Below, in pieces: positions 16,760 through 25,056 of a stretch of 64,000 bases of DNA (position 1 is its first letter; each line of letters begins with the position of its first letter). Under the pieces are notes generated by a model, which saw nothing but the letters and a program-made list of their open reading frames with translations, did not search any database and was not told the origin of the DNA. The DNA lies in contig NZ_JBMIRR010000026.1 of assembly GCF_049195245.1 (NCBI RefSeq), forward strand, positions 124,001 through 188,000, given 5' to 3'. Origin of the DNA: Arenimonas sp049195245 (lineage in GTDB: Bacteria > Pseudomonadota > Gammaproteobacteria > Xanthomonadales > Xanthomonadaceae). Made by a program: the position numbers and the translations under genes.

Positions 16760-19108
16760 ATGCGCCACTGCCTGCTTGCCCTTGCCCTGTCCGCCGCCGC
16801 CGCGGCGCCGGCCTTCGCGGCCGACGTGCCGCTGACGCTGGACCAGGCCATGGCGCATCCGGACTGGATCGGTCCGCCGGTGGAATCGGCCTGGTGGTCG
16901 CTGGATGGCCAGCGCGCCCACTACACGCTCAAGCGCAAGGATTCGCCGGTGCGCGACACCTGGACGATGCCGGTGGCCGGTGGCGCGGCGCAGCGCGTCG
17001 AAGGCGCCGCGCAGGCCGACCTCGACGCCGCGCAGCCGCAGTTCGACCGCACGCGCCGGCGCGCGGTGTTCATCCGCAATGGCGATGTGTTCCTGCGCGA
17101 GATCGGCGGCGGGCTGACCCAGCTCACGCGCAGCGCCGAGGCCGAGGGCGAGCCGCGCTTCACGGCCGACGGCCGCGGCGTGATCTGGCGCGTCGGCAAC
17201 GACTGGTTCCGCTGGCATGCCGACGCACGCCTGGTGCAGACCGTGGCGCTGCCGCGGGCGGAAAAGGATCCGGCTGCGGCACCCGAGGCCGATCCCATGC
17301 GCGACCACCAGCTTCGGCTGAGCGCGGCGCTGGCGCGCGAAAAGGCGCAGCGCGAGGCCCTGCGCGAGGAAGCCGAGGCCAACCGCCGCACCGACCCCAC
17401 CCGCGCGGCCGCGCAGACCTGGCTCGGCGACAAGATCGAGATCGCCAACACCGCGCTGTCGCCCGACGGCCGCTGGCTGCTGGTGGTCACCGACGCCAAG
17501 GGCGCCGAGGCCGGACGCGCGGGCAAGATGCCCAAGTACGTCACCGAGTCGGGCTACGAGGAAGTGGAGGACGTGCGCGTGCGCGTCGGCCACAACCCGC
17601 CCCAGGGCCAGCAGCTGAAGCTGGTGGACCTGCGCGACAACCGCGTGCGCGACCTGGCGCTGGCCGCGCTGCCCGGCATCACGGCCGATCCGCTGGCCGA
17701 CCTGCGCAAGGCCGCCGGGCTGGAGCCGCTCAAGGGCGAGCGCCCGGTGCGCGTGGCCGCGATCAGCTGGAGCGACGACGGCAGCCGCGTGGCGGTGATG
17801 ACGCGTGCAGTGGACAACAAGGACCGCTGGATCAGCACCGTGGACCTGGACGCCGGGACGCTGCAGCCCGCGCACCGGCTCACCGACCCGGCCTGGATCA
17901 ACTGGAACTTCAACGACTTCGGCTGGCTGCCCGACAACCGCACGCTCTGGTACCTGTCCGAGGAAAGCGGCTGGTCGCACCTGTACACGCTGGCGCCCGG
18001 CGGTAAGCCGGTGGCGCTGACCCGAGGCCGCTGGGAAGCGTCGTCGCCGCAGTGGTCGGCCGATGGCGCCACCGCCTACGTGGTGTGCAACCGCGCGCGG
18101 CCCGGTGATTACGAGGTGTGCGCAGTGCCGCGCCAGGGCGAGATCCGCGAAGTGACCGCGCTCGACGGTGTCGAGGACTTCACGCTGTCGCCGGACGGCT
18201 CGAAGCTGCTGCTGCGCTGGTCGGCGCACCACACGCCGCCGCAGCTGGCGGTGCAGGCGGTGTCCGGCGGGGAAGCGACGAAGCTGACCGATACGCGCAG
18301 CGAGGACTTCAAGTCGCGCACCTGGCTGGCACCGCAGATGGTGCGCGTGCCGTCGAAACACGGCGCGGGCGAAGTGTGGGCCAAGCTCTACCGTCCCGCG
18401 CAGCTCGAGGCCGGCCGCAAGTACCCGGTGGTGATGTTCGTGCACGGCGCCGGCTACCTGCAGAACGTCAGCGACCGCTACCCGAACTATTTCCGCGAGC
18501 AGATGTTCCACCAGCTGCTGGTCGAGCGCGGCTACGTGGTGCTGGACATGGACTTCCGCGCCTCGGAAGGCTACGGCCGCGACTGGCGCACGGCGATCTA
18601 CCGCCAGATGGGCCATCCCGAGCTCGAGGACTACCTGGACGGCATCGAGTACATGGTGGGCCAGCACCAGGGCGACCGCGACAACGTCGGCATCTACGGC
18701 GGCAGCTACGGCGGCTTCATGAGCTTCATGGCGCTGTTCCGCGAGCCCGGTGCGTTCAAGGCCGGCGCGGCGCTTCGTCCGGTGACGGACTGGACCTCGT
18801 ACAACCACGAGTACACGTCCAACATCCTCAACACGCCCGAACTCGACCCGGAGGCCTACCGCAAGTCCTCGCCGATCGAGTACGCACAGAACCTGCGCGG
18901 CCACCTGCTGATCAGCCACGGCATGATCGACGACAACGTCTTCTACCAGGACTCGGTGCGCCTCTCGCAGCGCCTGATCGAGCTGAAGAAGGACCACTGG
19001 GAACTGGCCAGCTACCCGCTGGAACGCCACGCCTACCAGCACCCCGAAAGCTGGTACGACCAGTACCGCCGCATCCTCCAACTCTTCGAGCGGGCCCTGA
19101 AACCCTGA
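16760..19108 (+). CDS. Secreted S9 family prolyl oligopeptidase-like peptidase
   Basis: This 782-residue protein has a signal peptide (MRHCLLALALSAAAAAPAFA), an N-terminal beta-propeller region (about 40-540, DPP IV N-like) and an alpha/beta-hydrolase catalytic domain. The nucleophile is Ser649 in GIYGGSYGGFMSF. The acid is in HGMIDDNVFYQDS and the His in LERHAYQHPESW near the C-terminus. It should cleave short peptides in the periplasm or outside, probably as an exo- or oligopeptidase. GGAG lies five bases before ATG 16760. It is distinct from the DPP IV-type S9 enzyme at 36415: the double-Glu motif of DPP IV is not evident here. Confidence 0.9.
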   Translation: MRHCLLALALSAAAAAPAFAADVPLTLDQAMAHPDWIGPPVESAWWSLDGQRAHYTLKRKDSPVRDTWTMPVAGGAAQRVEGAAQADLDAAQPQFDRTRRRAVFIRNGDVFLREIGGGLTQLTRSAEAEGEPRFTADGRGVIWRVGNDWFRWHADARLVQTVALPRAEKDPAAAPEADPMRDHQLRLSAALAREKAQREALREEAEANRRTDPTRAAAQTWLGDKIEIANTALSPDGRWLLVVTDAKGAEAGRAGKMPKYVTESGYEEVEDVRVRVGHNPPQGQQLKLVDLRDNRVRDLALAALPGITADPLADLRKAAGLEPLKGERPVRVAAISWSDDGSRVAVMTRAVDNKDRWISTVDLDAGTLQPAHRLTDPAWINWNFNDFGWLPDNRTLWYLSEESGWSHLYTLAPGGKPVALTRGRWEASSPQWSADGATAYVVCNRARPGDYEVCAVPRQGEIREVTALDGVEDFTLSPDGSKLLLRWSAHHTPPQLAVQAVSGGEATKLTDTRSEDFKSRTWLAPQMVRVPSKHGAGEVWAKLYRPAQLEAGRKYPVVMFVHGAGYLQNVSDRYPNYFREQMFHQLLVERGYVVLDMDFRASEGYGRDWRTAIYRQMGHPELEDYLDGIEYMVGQHQGDRDNVGIYGGSYGGFMSFMALFREPGAFKAGAALRPVTDWTSYNHEYTSNILNTPELDPEAYRKSSPIEYAQNLRGHLLISHGMIDDNVFYQDSVRLSQRLIELKKDHWELASYPLERHAYQHPESWYDQYRRILQLFERALKP

Positions 19109-19131
19109 AGATTTGGCCGCGGCAAAGAGCT

Positions 19132-20085
19132 CTAGTCCGCCGCGAAGACGCCTTCGAGTTCGACGTCGAGTTCGCGGCGGCAGATGTCGCCGCGCAGGTA
19201 GGTGATGCGTTCGGCCGGGATGCCGCTGGCGGCCATCACCGATTGCGCCGTGCCCAGGTCGTGGGCGTGGCGCAGGTAGATGCGAAGGGCCTCGCAGCCG
19301 GCAGGCTGGAAGTCGCGCCCTGATTTCTTGCTGCCCTCCGCCATCAGGGCGGCCAGGTTGCGCAGGCTTTCGCGAAGCTGCTCGGCGGTGTCGCCCGGGT
19401 GCTGGGACAGGTGGCCGACGATGCTGGCGGTGCCGGACGCAATCAGGCGCGGCGTGTCGCCGTCGGCGTCGAGCACGGCGCCGCGGGAGAAGCCCGGCGA
19501 TACCGGGCCGTGTTCACGCGGATAGCGCCAGGCCGGCGTCTGGCGCGGGTTCTCCAGCGCCATCGCGGGACCGCGGGCGCACAGCGCGACCACCTGCAGG
19601 CGGCCGGGCACGCCGTCGGTGCCGATCGCGGTGGCCGCCGGCGGGGGATCGTTGAACATGCCGTCCACCGCGCGCGCACGGCCGACGCAGAAGCGGCGGT
19701 AGCGCTCGGCGTCGCCCTCGCCTTCGTTGATCGCGGCGAAATAGTTCCAGAGGCGCAGCAGGTAGGGATGCGCCGAGGGCCGCACCGCGACCAGCAGGCG
19801 TTCGTAGGCTTCCGCGGCTGCGGCCTCGATGTCGCCGGCGGCCTCGTCCACCACCAGGGCCACCATGGCGTAGTGCTCGCCGTGCGCCCAGGCGGCGCCG
19901 CGGGTGTCGGCCGACTCGCCGATGGCGCCGGCCAGCCAGCTTTCGGTGCCGGGACCCGCCAGCCGCGCGCAGTCCACGGCCAGCGGGGAATCCGCGTCGG
20001 GCCGGAAGGCGAAGCTGATCAGGGCGTCGTCGCGCGGCTCGGGCACGATGCACAGGCGCGCGGGGGTGGGGGTCTGGGAAGTCAT
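19132..20085 (-). CDS. xanB2: Chorismatase of the XanB2/Hyg5/FkbO family
   Basis: This 317-residue protein carries the family signature LLRLWNYFAAINEGEGDAERYRRFCVGRARAV (about residues 109-140) and the conserved end KKSGRDFQPAGCEALRIYLR followed by ITYLRGDICRRELDVELEG. Chorismatases hydrolyse chorismate. XanB2 of Xanthomonas makes 3-hydroxybenzoate (xanthomonadin pigment starter) and 4-hydroxybenzoate (ubiquinone precursor). Subtype cannot be fixed from the sequence alone, but the host group favours XanB2. No pigment polyketide genes are in the window. A TATAAT lies 11 bases before the ATG, shared with the divergent hemF control region. Confidence 0.83.
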   Translation of the reverse strand: MTSQTPTPARLCIVPEPRDDALISFAFRPDADSPLAVDCARLAGPGTESWLAGAIGESADTRGAAWAHGEHYAMVALVVDEAAGDIEAAAAEAYERLLVAVRPSAHPYLLRLWNYFAAINEGEGDAERYRRFCVGRARAVDGMFNDPPPAATAIGTDGVPGRLQVVALCARGPAMALENPRQTPAWRYPREHGPVSPGFSRGAVLDADGDTPRLIASGTASIVGHLSQHPGDTAEQLRESLRNLAALMAEGSKKSGRDFQPAGCEALRIYLRHAHDLGTAQSVMAASGIPAERITYLRGDICRRELDVELEGVFAAD

Positions 20086-20096
20086 TGCTGGGCGCG

Positions 20097-20126
20097 ATTA
20101 TACCGGCCGGCGCGGGCGGCTATCAT
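20097..20126. promoter_or_regulatory. Overlapping divergent promoters of xanB2 and hemF
   Basis: Plus strand: TTATAC (20098-20103), 17 bases and TATCAT (20121-20126) serve hemF. Minus strand: a consensus TATAAT (20102-20097) serves xanB2, with only a weak -35 (TGATAG, 20125-20120) at 17 bases. The -35 of one overlaps the -10 of the other, so the promoters probably interfere. Confidence 0.6.
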
Positions 20127-20153
20127 GCGGGTCCCTTCGTCCCTGCCGCCGAC

Positions 20154-21089
20154 ATGACCGATTTCGCCGCCGTGCACGCCTACCTGCAGTCGCTGCAGGA
20201 CCGAATCTGCGCAGGGCTGGAAGGCGTGGACGGGGGCCGCTTCCTCGAGGACGCCTGGACCCGTCCGGCCGACGCCGGTGCCGGCCCGGGCCTGGGCGGT
20301 GGCGGGCGTTCGCGCGTGCTCAAGCAGGGCGCGGTGTTCGAACAGGCGGGCGTCGGCTTCTCCGACGTCTCCGGCGCCAGCCTGCCGCCCTCGGCCACGG
20401 CGCACCGGCCCGAGCTGGCCGGCGCGCCCTGGCGCGCGGTTGGCGTGTCGCTGGTGATCCATCCGCGCAACCCGCACGTGCCAACCTCGCATGCGAACGT
20501 CCGCTATTTCGAAGCGCGACCCGAAGGCCGCGAACCGATCTGGTGGTTCGGCGGCGGATTCGACCTCACGCCCTTCTATCCGCTGGACGAGGACGTGCGG
20601 CACTGGCACCGCGTCGCCCACGACCTGTGCGCGCCCTTCGGTGCCGATCGCTACGCCGCACACAAGGCCTGGTGCGACCGCTATTTCTTCCTCAAGCACC
20701 GGGATGAAGCGCGCGGCATCGGCGGCCTGTTCTACGACGACCTGCACGAGGACGGCTTTGAACGCAGCTTCGCCTATACCCGCGCGGTCGGCGACGCCTT
20801 CCTCGATGCCTACCTGCCGATCGTGCAGCGGCGGAAGGACACGCCGTATGGCGAGCGGGAGCGCGAGTTCCAGCTCTACCGCCGCGGCCGGTACGTGGAG
20901 TTCAACCTGGTCTGGGACCGCGGCACGCTGTTCGGCCTGCAGAGCGGCGGCCGCACCGAAAGCATCCTGATGAGCCTGCCGCCGCTGGTGCGCTTCGAAT
21001 ACGCCTACACGCCCGAGCCCGCCAGCCCGGAAGCCCGCCTCGGCGACTACCTCAGGCCCCGCGACTGGCTGACCGAACTGGCGGGTTGA
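20154..21089 (+). CDS. hemF: Oxygen-dependent coproporphyrinogen-III oxidase
   Basis: This 311-residue enzyme decarboxylates coproporphyrinogen III to protoporphyrinogen IX using O2 in heme synthesis. Family motifs are strong: RSRVLKQGAVFEQAGVGFSDVSG, VSLVIHPRNPHVPTSHANVRYFEA, WWFGGGFDLTPFYPLDED and FNLVWDRGTLFGLQSGGRTESILMSLPP. Its length is close to that of other bacterial HemF proteins. Divergent from the chorismatase with overlapping promoters; followed by a palindromic repeat pair. Confidence 0.97.
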   Translation: MTDFAAVHAYLQSLQDRICAGLEGVDGGRFLEDAWTRPADAGAGPGLGGGGRSRVLKQGAVFEQAGVGFSDVSGASLPPSATAHRPELAGAPWRAVGVSLVIHPRNPHVPTSHANVRYFEARPEGREPIWWFGGGFDLTPFYPLDEDVRHWHRVAHDLCAPFGADRYAAHKAWCDRYFFLKHRDEARGIGGLFYDDLHEDGFERSFAYTRAVGDAFLDAYLPIVQRRKDTPYGEREREFQLYRRGRYVEFNLVWDRGTLFGLQSGGRTESILMSLPPLVRFEYAYTPEPASPEARLGDYLRPRDWLTELAG

Positions 21090-21110
21090 TCCACCCCGCG
21101 CGTCCCCCCG

Positions 21111-21204
21111 AAAACAGCAAAAACATACCAGGTATGTTTTCTTGAGGGCCTCAGTGATTGCCATCGGTCCCGGGAAAACATACCTGGTATGTTTTCGCTG
21201 TTTT
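21111..21204. repeat. Paired 21-bp palindromes in inverted arrangement, copy 1
   Basis: Two 21-bp palindromes, each AAAACATACC and GGTATGTTTT around a central A or T, lie at 21120-21140 and 21175-21195, with centres 55 bp apart. The flanks AAAACAGC and GCTGTTTT extend the complementarity, so 31-bp arms (21111-21141 and 21174-21204) pair with one mismatch around a 32-base loop. The same palindromes with the same spacing and loop length occur at 48599-48710. The element sits between hemF and the minus-strand sRNA terminator. Confidence 0.9.
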
Positions 21205-21214
21205 GGGTGGGGGC

Positions 21215-21330
21215 AAATAAAAACCCCGCGGGCCAGGGGAAGCCCGCGGGGTCAGGTGGAGCCTAAGGCTGGGGAGAGCCCGGCTCCGGTTGGATCCACT
21301 CAGGGGAGGGAGTGATCCTGCGCCGGACCT
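21215..21330 (-). ncRNA. sX13: sX13-like small RNA downstream of polA
   Basis: On the minus strand, three consecutive hairpins carry C-rich loops: GGATC/GATCC plus ACT/AGT around CCCTCCCCTG (21292-21318), GGAGCC/GGCTCC enclosing a CTCCCC loop (21258-21287), and the terminator stem CCCCGCGGGC/GCCCGCGGGG with loop TTCCCCTG followed by T5-A-T3. sX13 of Xanthomonas is about 115 nt, lies downstream of polA and acts through C-rich loops on G-rich mRNA sites; Spot 42 and ErsA hold the same position in other gammaproteobacteria. The 5' end near 21330 is inferred from the known size; no convincing promoter is seen. Confidence 0.75.
21224..21251 (-). terminator. Intrinsic terminator of the sX13-like RNA
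   Basis: A perfect 10-bp stem (CCCCGCGGGC with GCCCGCGGGG), an eight-base loop and, on the minus strand, TTTTTATTT. It may also stop polA read-through. Confidence 0.9.
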
Positions 21331-21464
21331 TGCATCCGACGCACGTAGTTGACCACCCGGACCATGAGAAGTTCGTGAACAATGACGTTAAATAAATGTT
21401 GGATTCAGGACGCGTTCATTCCTTTCCAACCGATTGATTGTCAAGGCTAATTCCGGGCCAAAAA
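21331..21464 (-). other. AT-richer spacer between polA and the small RNA
   Basis: No gene is supported here. The stretch is clearly less GC-rich than its surroundings (around 21375-21400 it reads mostly A/T), which suggests promoter DNA for the small RNA. On the minus strand TTGACA at 21449-21444 is a perfect -35 hexamer, but no good -10 lies 16-18 bases after it. AAGGA followed by ATG and a stop after four codons lies at about 21430. Confidence 0.35.
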
Positions 21465-24200
21465 TCAGTGCGCCTGGTCCCAGTTTTCACCACTGCCCAC
21501 GTCCACCACCAGCGCCACCTTCAGGCTCGCGGCCTCGGCCATCCGGCGGCGCACTTCCGGCACCAGCGTGTCGACGAAATCGGCATCCACCTCGAACACC
21601 AGTTCGTCGTGGACCTGCATCAGCATCAGCGCGCGGCCCGGGTGCAGGTCCAGCCAGGCCTGCACCGACACCATCGCCCGCTTGATGATGTCGGCGGCCG
21701 TGCCCTGCATCGGCGCATTGATCGCCGCGCGCTCCGCACCCGCGCGCTGGGCCTGGTTGCGGGAGTGGATTTCGTTGAGCTGCAGGCGCCGCCCGAACAC
21801 GGTCTCGACGTAGCCCTGGTCGCGCGCCTGTTGCCGCACGCGCTCCATGTAGTCGCGCACGCCCGGGTAGCGGTTGAAGTAGAGCGCGATGTAGTCCTGC
21901 GCCTCGCCGCGGCCAATGCCCAGCTGCTTGGCAAGGCCGAAGGCGCTCATGCCGTACATCAGCCCGAAGTTGATGGCCTTGGCCGCGCGCCGCTGGTCAC
22001 CGCTGACGTCGGCCACTGGCACGCCGAACACCTCGCCCGCGGTCGCGCGGTGCACGTCCAGCCCGCCTTCGAAGGCGCCCAGCAAACCGGGGTCGCCCGA
22101 CAGGTGGGCCATGATGCGCAGCTCGATCTGCGAGTAGTCGCAGGCCACGATCCGCCGCCCGGGCGGCGCGATGAAGGCGGTGCGGATGCGCCGGCCGTCT
22201 TCGGTGCGGATCGGGATGTTCTGCAGGTTGGGATCGTTCGAGCTCAGCCGCCCGGTAGCCGCGCCCGCCTGGTGGTAGCTGGTGTGCACGCGGCCGGTGT
22301 CGGGGTTGACCATGTCCGGCAGCTTGTCGGTGTAGGTGTTGCGCAGCTTGGCCAGGCCGCGGTAGTCCAGGATCAGGCGCGGCAGCTCGTGCTGGTCGGC
22401 GATCGCCTCCAGCGCCTCCTCGTTGGTGGACGGCGCGCCGGTGGGCGTCTTGACCAGCGCCGGCAGCTTCAGCTCCTCGAACAGCAGCTGGCCCAGCTGC
22501 TTGGGCGAATCCAGGTTGAAGGCGCGGCCCGCGATGTCGTGCGCACGCTGCTGCGCGGCCAGCATGCGGGTGGACAGGTCGGCGCTCTGGCGGCGCAGCT
22601 CCGCCACGTCCACCAGCACGCCATTGGATTCGATGCGTTCGAGCACGGGCACCAGCGGCATTTCGATGTCGCGGTAGACCGAAGCCAGCGAAGGCGCGCT
22701 GGCCAGTCGCGCCGACAGCACGCGGTGCAGGCGCAGGGTGACGTCGGCGTCCTCGGCGGCGTAGCGGGTGGCGTCGTCCAGCGCCACCTGCGAGAACAGG
22801 ATCTGCTTGGCGCCCTTCCCGGCCACCTGCTCGTACTTGATGGTGGTGTAGCCCAGGTACTTCTGCGCCAGCGTGTCCATGTCGTGGCGCTGGCCGCCGG
22901 CGTTCCAGACGAAGCTCTCGAGCATCGTGTCCTCGCCGTAGCCGCGCACGTGCACGCCGTGCCGGCGCAGCACGTGCAGGTCGTACTTGCCGTGCTGGCC
23001 CAGCTTGGTCTTGCCGGGGTCTTCCAGCAGCGGCCGCAGCGTGTCGAGCACCTTCGCGCAATCAAGCTGCGCAGGCGCGCCCGGATACTCGTGGCCGACG
23101 GGGATGTAGCAGGCGTGCCCCGGCTCGACCGCGAAGCTCAGGCCGACCAGGTTGGCGCGCATCGGATCCAGCGAATCGGTCTCGGTGTCGAAGGACACCA
23201 CGTCGGCGGCGGCCAGGCGGGCGACCCATTCCTGCAGCGCCGCCTCGTCGGTGATGCACTCGTAGCGACCCGGCGCCGACAGCGCCGGGTCCGGCGCTTC
23301 CTCGGCCACGGGCGGCACCGGCGCCGTGCCGGCCTGGCGCGCGGCGGGGGCGGCGGCGCCGCCGTCGAGCTCGCGCAGCGCGGCCCCGAAACCGTACTGG
23401 GCGTACAGTGCGCGCAGGGCCTCGACGTCTCGCGGCTTGAGCTTGAGGTCCTGCGGCGCCTGCGCCAGCGCCACGTCGGTCTTGATGGTCACCAGCTGCT
23501 GGTTCAGCGGCAGCCGCCCCAGCGCCGCGCGCAGGTTTTCGCCGATCTTGCCGCCGATGCGGTCGGCGCCGGCGATCACGGCCTCCAGCGTGCCGTACTC
23601 GCCCAGCCACTTGGCCGCGGTCTTGGGCCCGCACTTGTCCACGCCCGGCACGTTGTCCACGGTGTCGCCCATCAGCGCCAGCAGGTCCACCACCTGGTCG
23701 GGCCGCACGCCGAACTTCTCGAACACCCCCGCGTCGTCGAGCACGCTGCCGGTCATGGTGTTGGTCAGCGTGATGCCGGGCCGCACCAGCTGGGCGAAGT
23801 CCTTGTCGCCGGTGGAGATGGTGACCGGGATGCCGGCCGCATGCGCCTGCAGTGCCAGCGTGCCGATCACGTCGTCGGCCTCCACGCCCGGTTCGCGCAG
23901 GATGGGAAAGCCCAGCGCCTGCACGATCTTCATCATCGGCTCGACCTGGGCGCGCAGCTCGTCGGGCATCGGCGGGCGGTTGGCCTTGTACTGCGGATAC
24001 AGCGCGTCGCGGAAGGTCGGGCCCGAGGCGTCCACCACGAAGGCGGTGTAGTCGGGATTCTCCTTCAGCGTGGCGCGCAGCATGTTGACGATGCCGAACA
24101 GCGCGCCCGTGGGCGTGCCGTCGGCGGCCGTCAGCGGCGGCAACGCGTGGAAGGCGCGGTAGAGATAGGACGAGCCGTCGATCAGGACGAGGCGGGACAT
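21465..24200 (-). CDS. polA: DNA polymerase I
   Basis: This 911-residue repair and primer-processing polymerase has a 5' nuclease domain (residues 1-290; LIDGSSYLYRAFHALP, EADDVIGTLA, GDTVDNVPGV), an intact-looking 3'-5' exonuclease domain (about 320-500; SFDTETDSLDP) and a polymerase domain. The last contains motif A DYSQIELRIMAHLS, motif B RRAAKAINFGLMYGMSAFGLA and motif C VHDELVFEV. Its length is close to E. coli Pol I (928). A TAAAAT -10-like hexamer (24233-24228, minus) lies 27 bases before the ATG. The sX13-like RNA gene follows downstream. Confidence 0.98.
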   Translation of the reverse strand: MSRLVLIDGSSYLYRAFHALPPLTAADGTPTGALFGIVNMLRATLKENPDYTAFVVDASGPTFRDALYPQYKANRPPMPDELRAQVEPMMKIVQALGFPILREPGVEADDVIGTLALQAHAAGIPVTISTGDKDFAQLVRPGITLTNTMTGSVLDDAGVFEKFGVRPDQVVDLLALMGDTVDNVPGVDKCGPKTAAKWLGEYGTLEAVIAGADRIGGKIGENLRAALGRLPLNQQLVTIKTDVALAQAPQDLKLKPRDVEALRALYAQYGFGAALRELDGGAAAPAARQAGTAPVPPVAEEAPDPALSAPGRYECITDEAALQEWVARLAAADVVSFDTETDSLDPMRANLVGLSFAVEPGHACYIPVGHEYPGAPAQLDCAKVLDTLRPLLEDPGKTKLGQHGKYDLHVLRRHGVHVRGYGEDTMLESFVWNAGGQRHDMDTLAQKYLGYTTIKYEQVAGKGAKQILFSQVALDDATRYAAEDADVTLRLHRVLSARLASAPSLASVYRDIEMPLVPVLERIESNGVLVDVAELRRQSADLSTRMLAAQQRAHDIAGRAFNLDSPKQLGQLLFEELKLPALVKTPTGAPSTNEEALEAIADQHELPRLILDYRGLAKLRNTYTDKLPDMVNPDTGRVHTSYHQAGAATGRLSSNDPNLQNIPIRTEDGRRIRTAFIAPPGRRIVACDYSQIELRIMAHLSGDPGLLGAFEGGLDVHRATAGEVFGVPVADVSGDQRRAAKAINFGLMYGMSAFGLAKQLGIGRGEAQDYIALYFNRYPGVRDYMERVRQQARDQGYVETVFGRRLQLNEIHSRNQAQRAGAERAAINAPMQGTAADIIKRAMVSVQAWLDLHPGRALMLMQVHDELVFEVDADFVDTLVPEVRRRMAEAASLKVALVVDVGSGENWDQAH

Positions 24201-24301
24201 GGCGGGGCCTGGCTGAATGAAGCCCCGATTTTAGTCCCCCCGGGCCTTGAGCGTGGGCAGGCCATGGGCCATTCTCGAAGTCCCGCCGGGAGTTCCCCGC
24301 C

Positions 24302-24625
24302 ATGACCCTGATCATCCCCCTGCTGTTCGCCCTCGCCGCCCAGGACGCCGCCGCGCCCGCCCCGCGCGAAGAAGTGCCCATCCCGCCCAAGGTCCAGGCC
24401 GAGGCGCCGGCGGAAGACCCGCCCACCGTGGCCATCCGCACCCGCGAGAACGGCGACCGGGTCGAGGAATACAGCCAGAACGGCAAGATCTACATGGTCA
24501 AGGTCACGCCCGAACGCGGTCCGGCCTATTACCTGATGGACACCGACGGCAACGGCCGCCTCAACCGCGACGACCGCGATCCACGCGTGCAGCCCGTGCA
24601 CTGGACCCTGTACGAATGGGATTGA
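24302..24625 (+). CDS. DUF2782 small exported protein
   Basis: This 107-residue protein has a short hydrophobic N-terminus (MTLIIPLLFALAAQDAAA), a Pro/Glu-rich linker and the conserved DUF2782 core (VAIRTRENGDRVEEYSQNGKIYMVKVTPERGPAYYLMD, then P.WTLYEW). The family is found next to polA in Pseudomonas and Xanthomonads; its function is unknown. GGGAG lies nine bases upstream of the ATG. The stop overlaps the start of the GNAT gene. Confidence 0.82.
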   Translation: MTLIIPLLFALAAQDAAAPAPREEVPIPPKVQAEAPAEDPPTVAIRTRENGDRVEEYSQNGKIYMVKVTPERGPAYYLMDTDGNGRLNRDDRDPRVQPVHWTLYEWD

Positions 24626-25047
24626 GCGGACTGCGCATCAGCGCCGACCGCGCCGACGTCGACTTCGAGGTCGTGCACGGCTTCCTCAGCCGCGAGGCCT
24701 ACTGGTGCCCCGGCATCCCACGCGAAACGGTCGAGCGCGCTGCGGCGAACTCACTGTGCTTCAGCGCGCTGCTCGACGGCCGACAGGTGGGCTTCGCGCG
24801 CGTGGTGACCGATGGCGCCACCTTCGGCTACCTGGCCGACGTCTTCGTCCTGCCGCCGCACCGCGGCCAGGGCATCTCGCGCGCGCTGATGGACGCCGTG
24901 ATGGCGCATCCGGATCTGCAGAAGCTGCGGCGTTTCCTGCTGGCCACCAGCGATGCGCACGGGCTGTACGCGCAGTACGGCTTCACCGCGGTGGCCCGGC
25001 CGGACCGCTTCATGGAGCGCTACCGGCCCGACGCCTACCTCGGCTGA
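24616..25047 (+). CDS. GNAT family N-acetyltransferase
   Basis: This 143-residue protein has the acetyl-CoA binding pattern of GNAT motif A (YLADVFVLPPHRGQGISRALMDAVMAHPDL) and the end of the fold (DAHGLYAQYGFTAVARPDRFMERY). The substrate is not predictable; this subclass, with a conserved HGFLSREAYWCPGIPRETVERA start, is common and uncharacterised. The ATG at 24616 overlaps the DUF2782 stop (ATGGGATTGA), so translation is probably coupled. Confidence 0.85.
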   Translation: MGLSGLRISADRADVDFEVVHGFLSREAYWCPGIPRETVERAAANSLCFSALLDGRQVGFARVVTDGATFGYLADVFVLPPHRGQGISRALMDAVMAHPDLQKLRRFLLATSDAHGLYAQYGFTAVARPDRFMERYRPDAYLG

Positions 25048-25056
25048 GGCACGGCC

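Noticed and set aside
21300..21365. A 21-codon minus-strand ORF (MVRVVNYVRR... ending DHSLP) downstream of polA
   Set aside because: No ribosome-binding site; its 3' half lies inside the first hairpin of the sX13-like RNA, whose C-rich loops and terminator explain the conservation-like look better.
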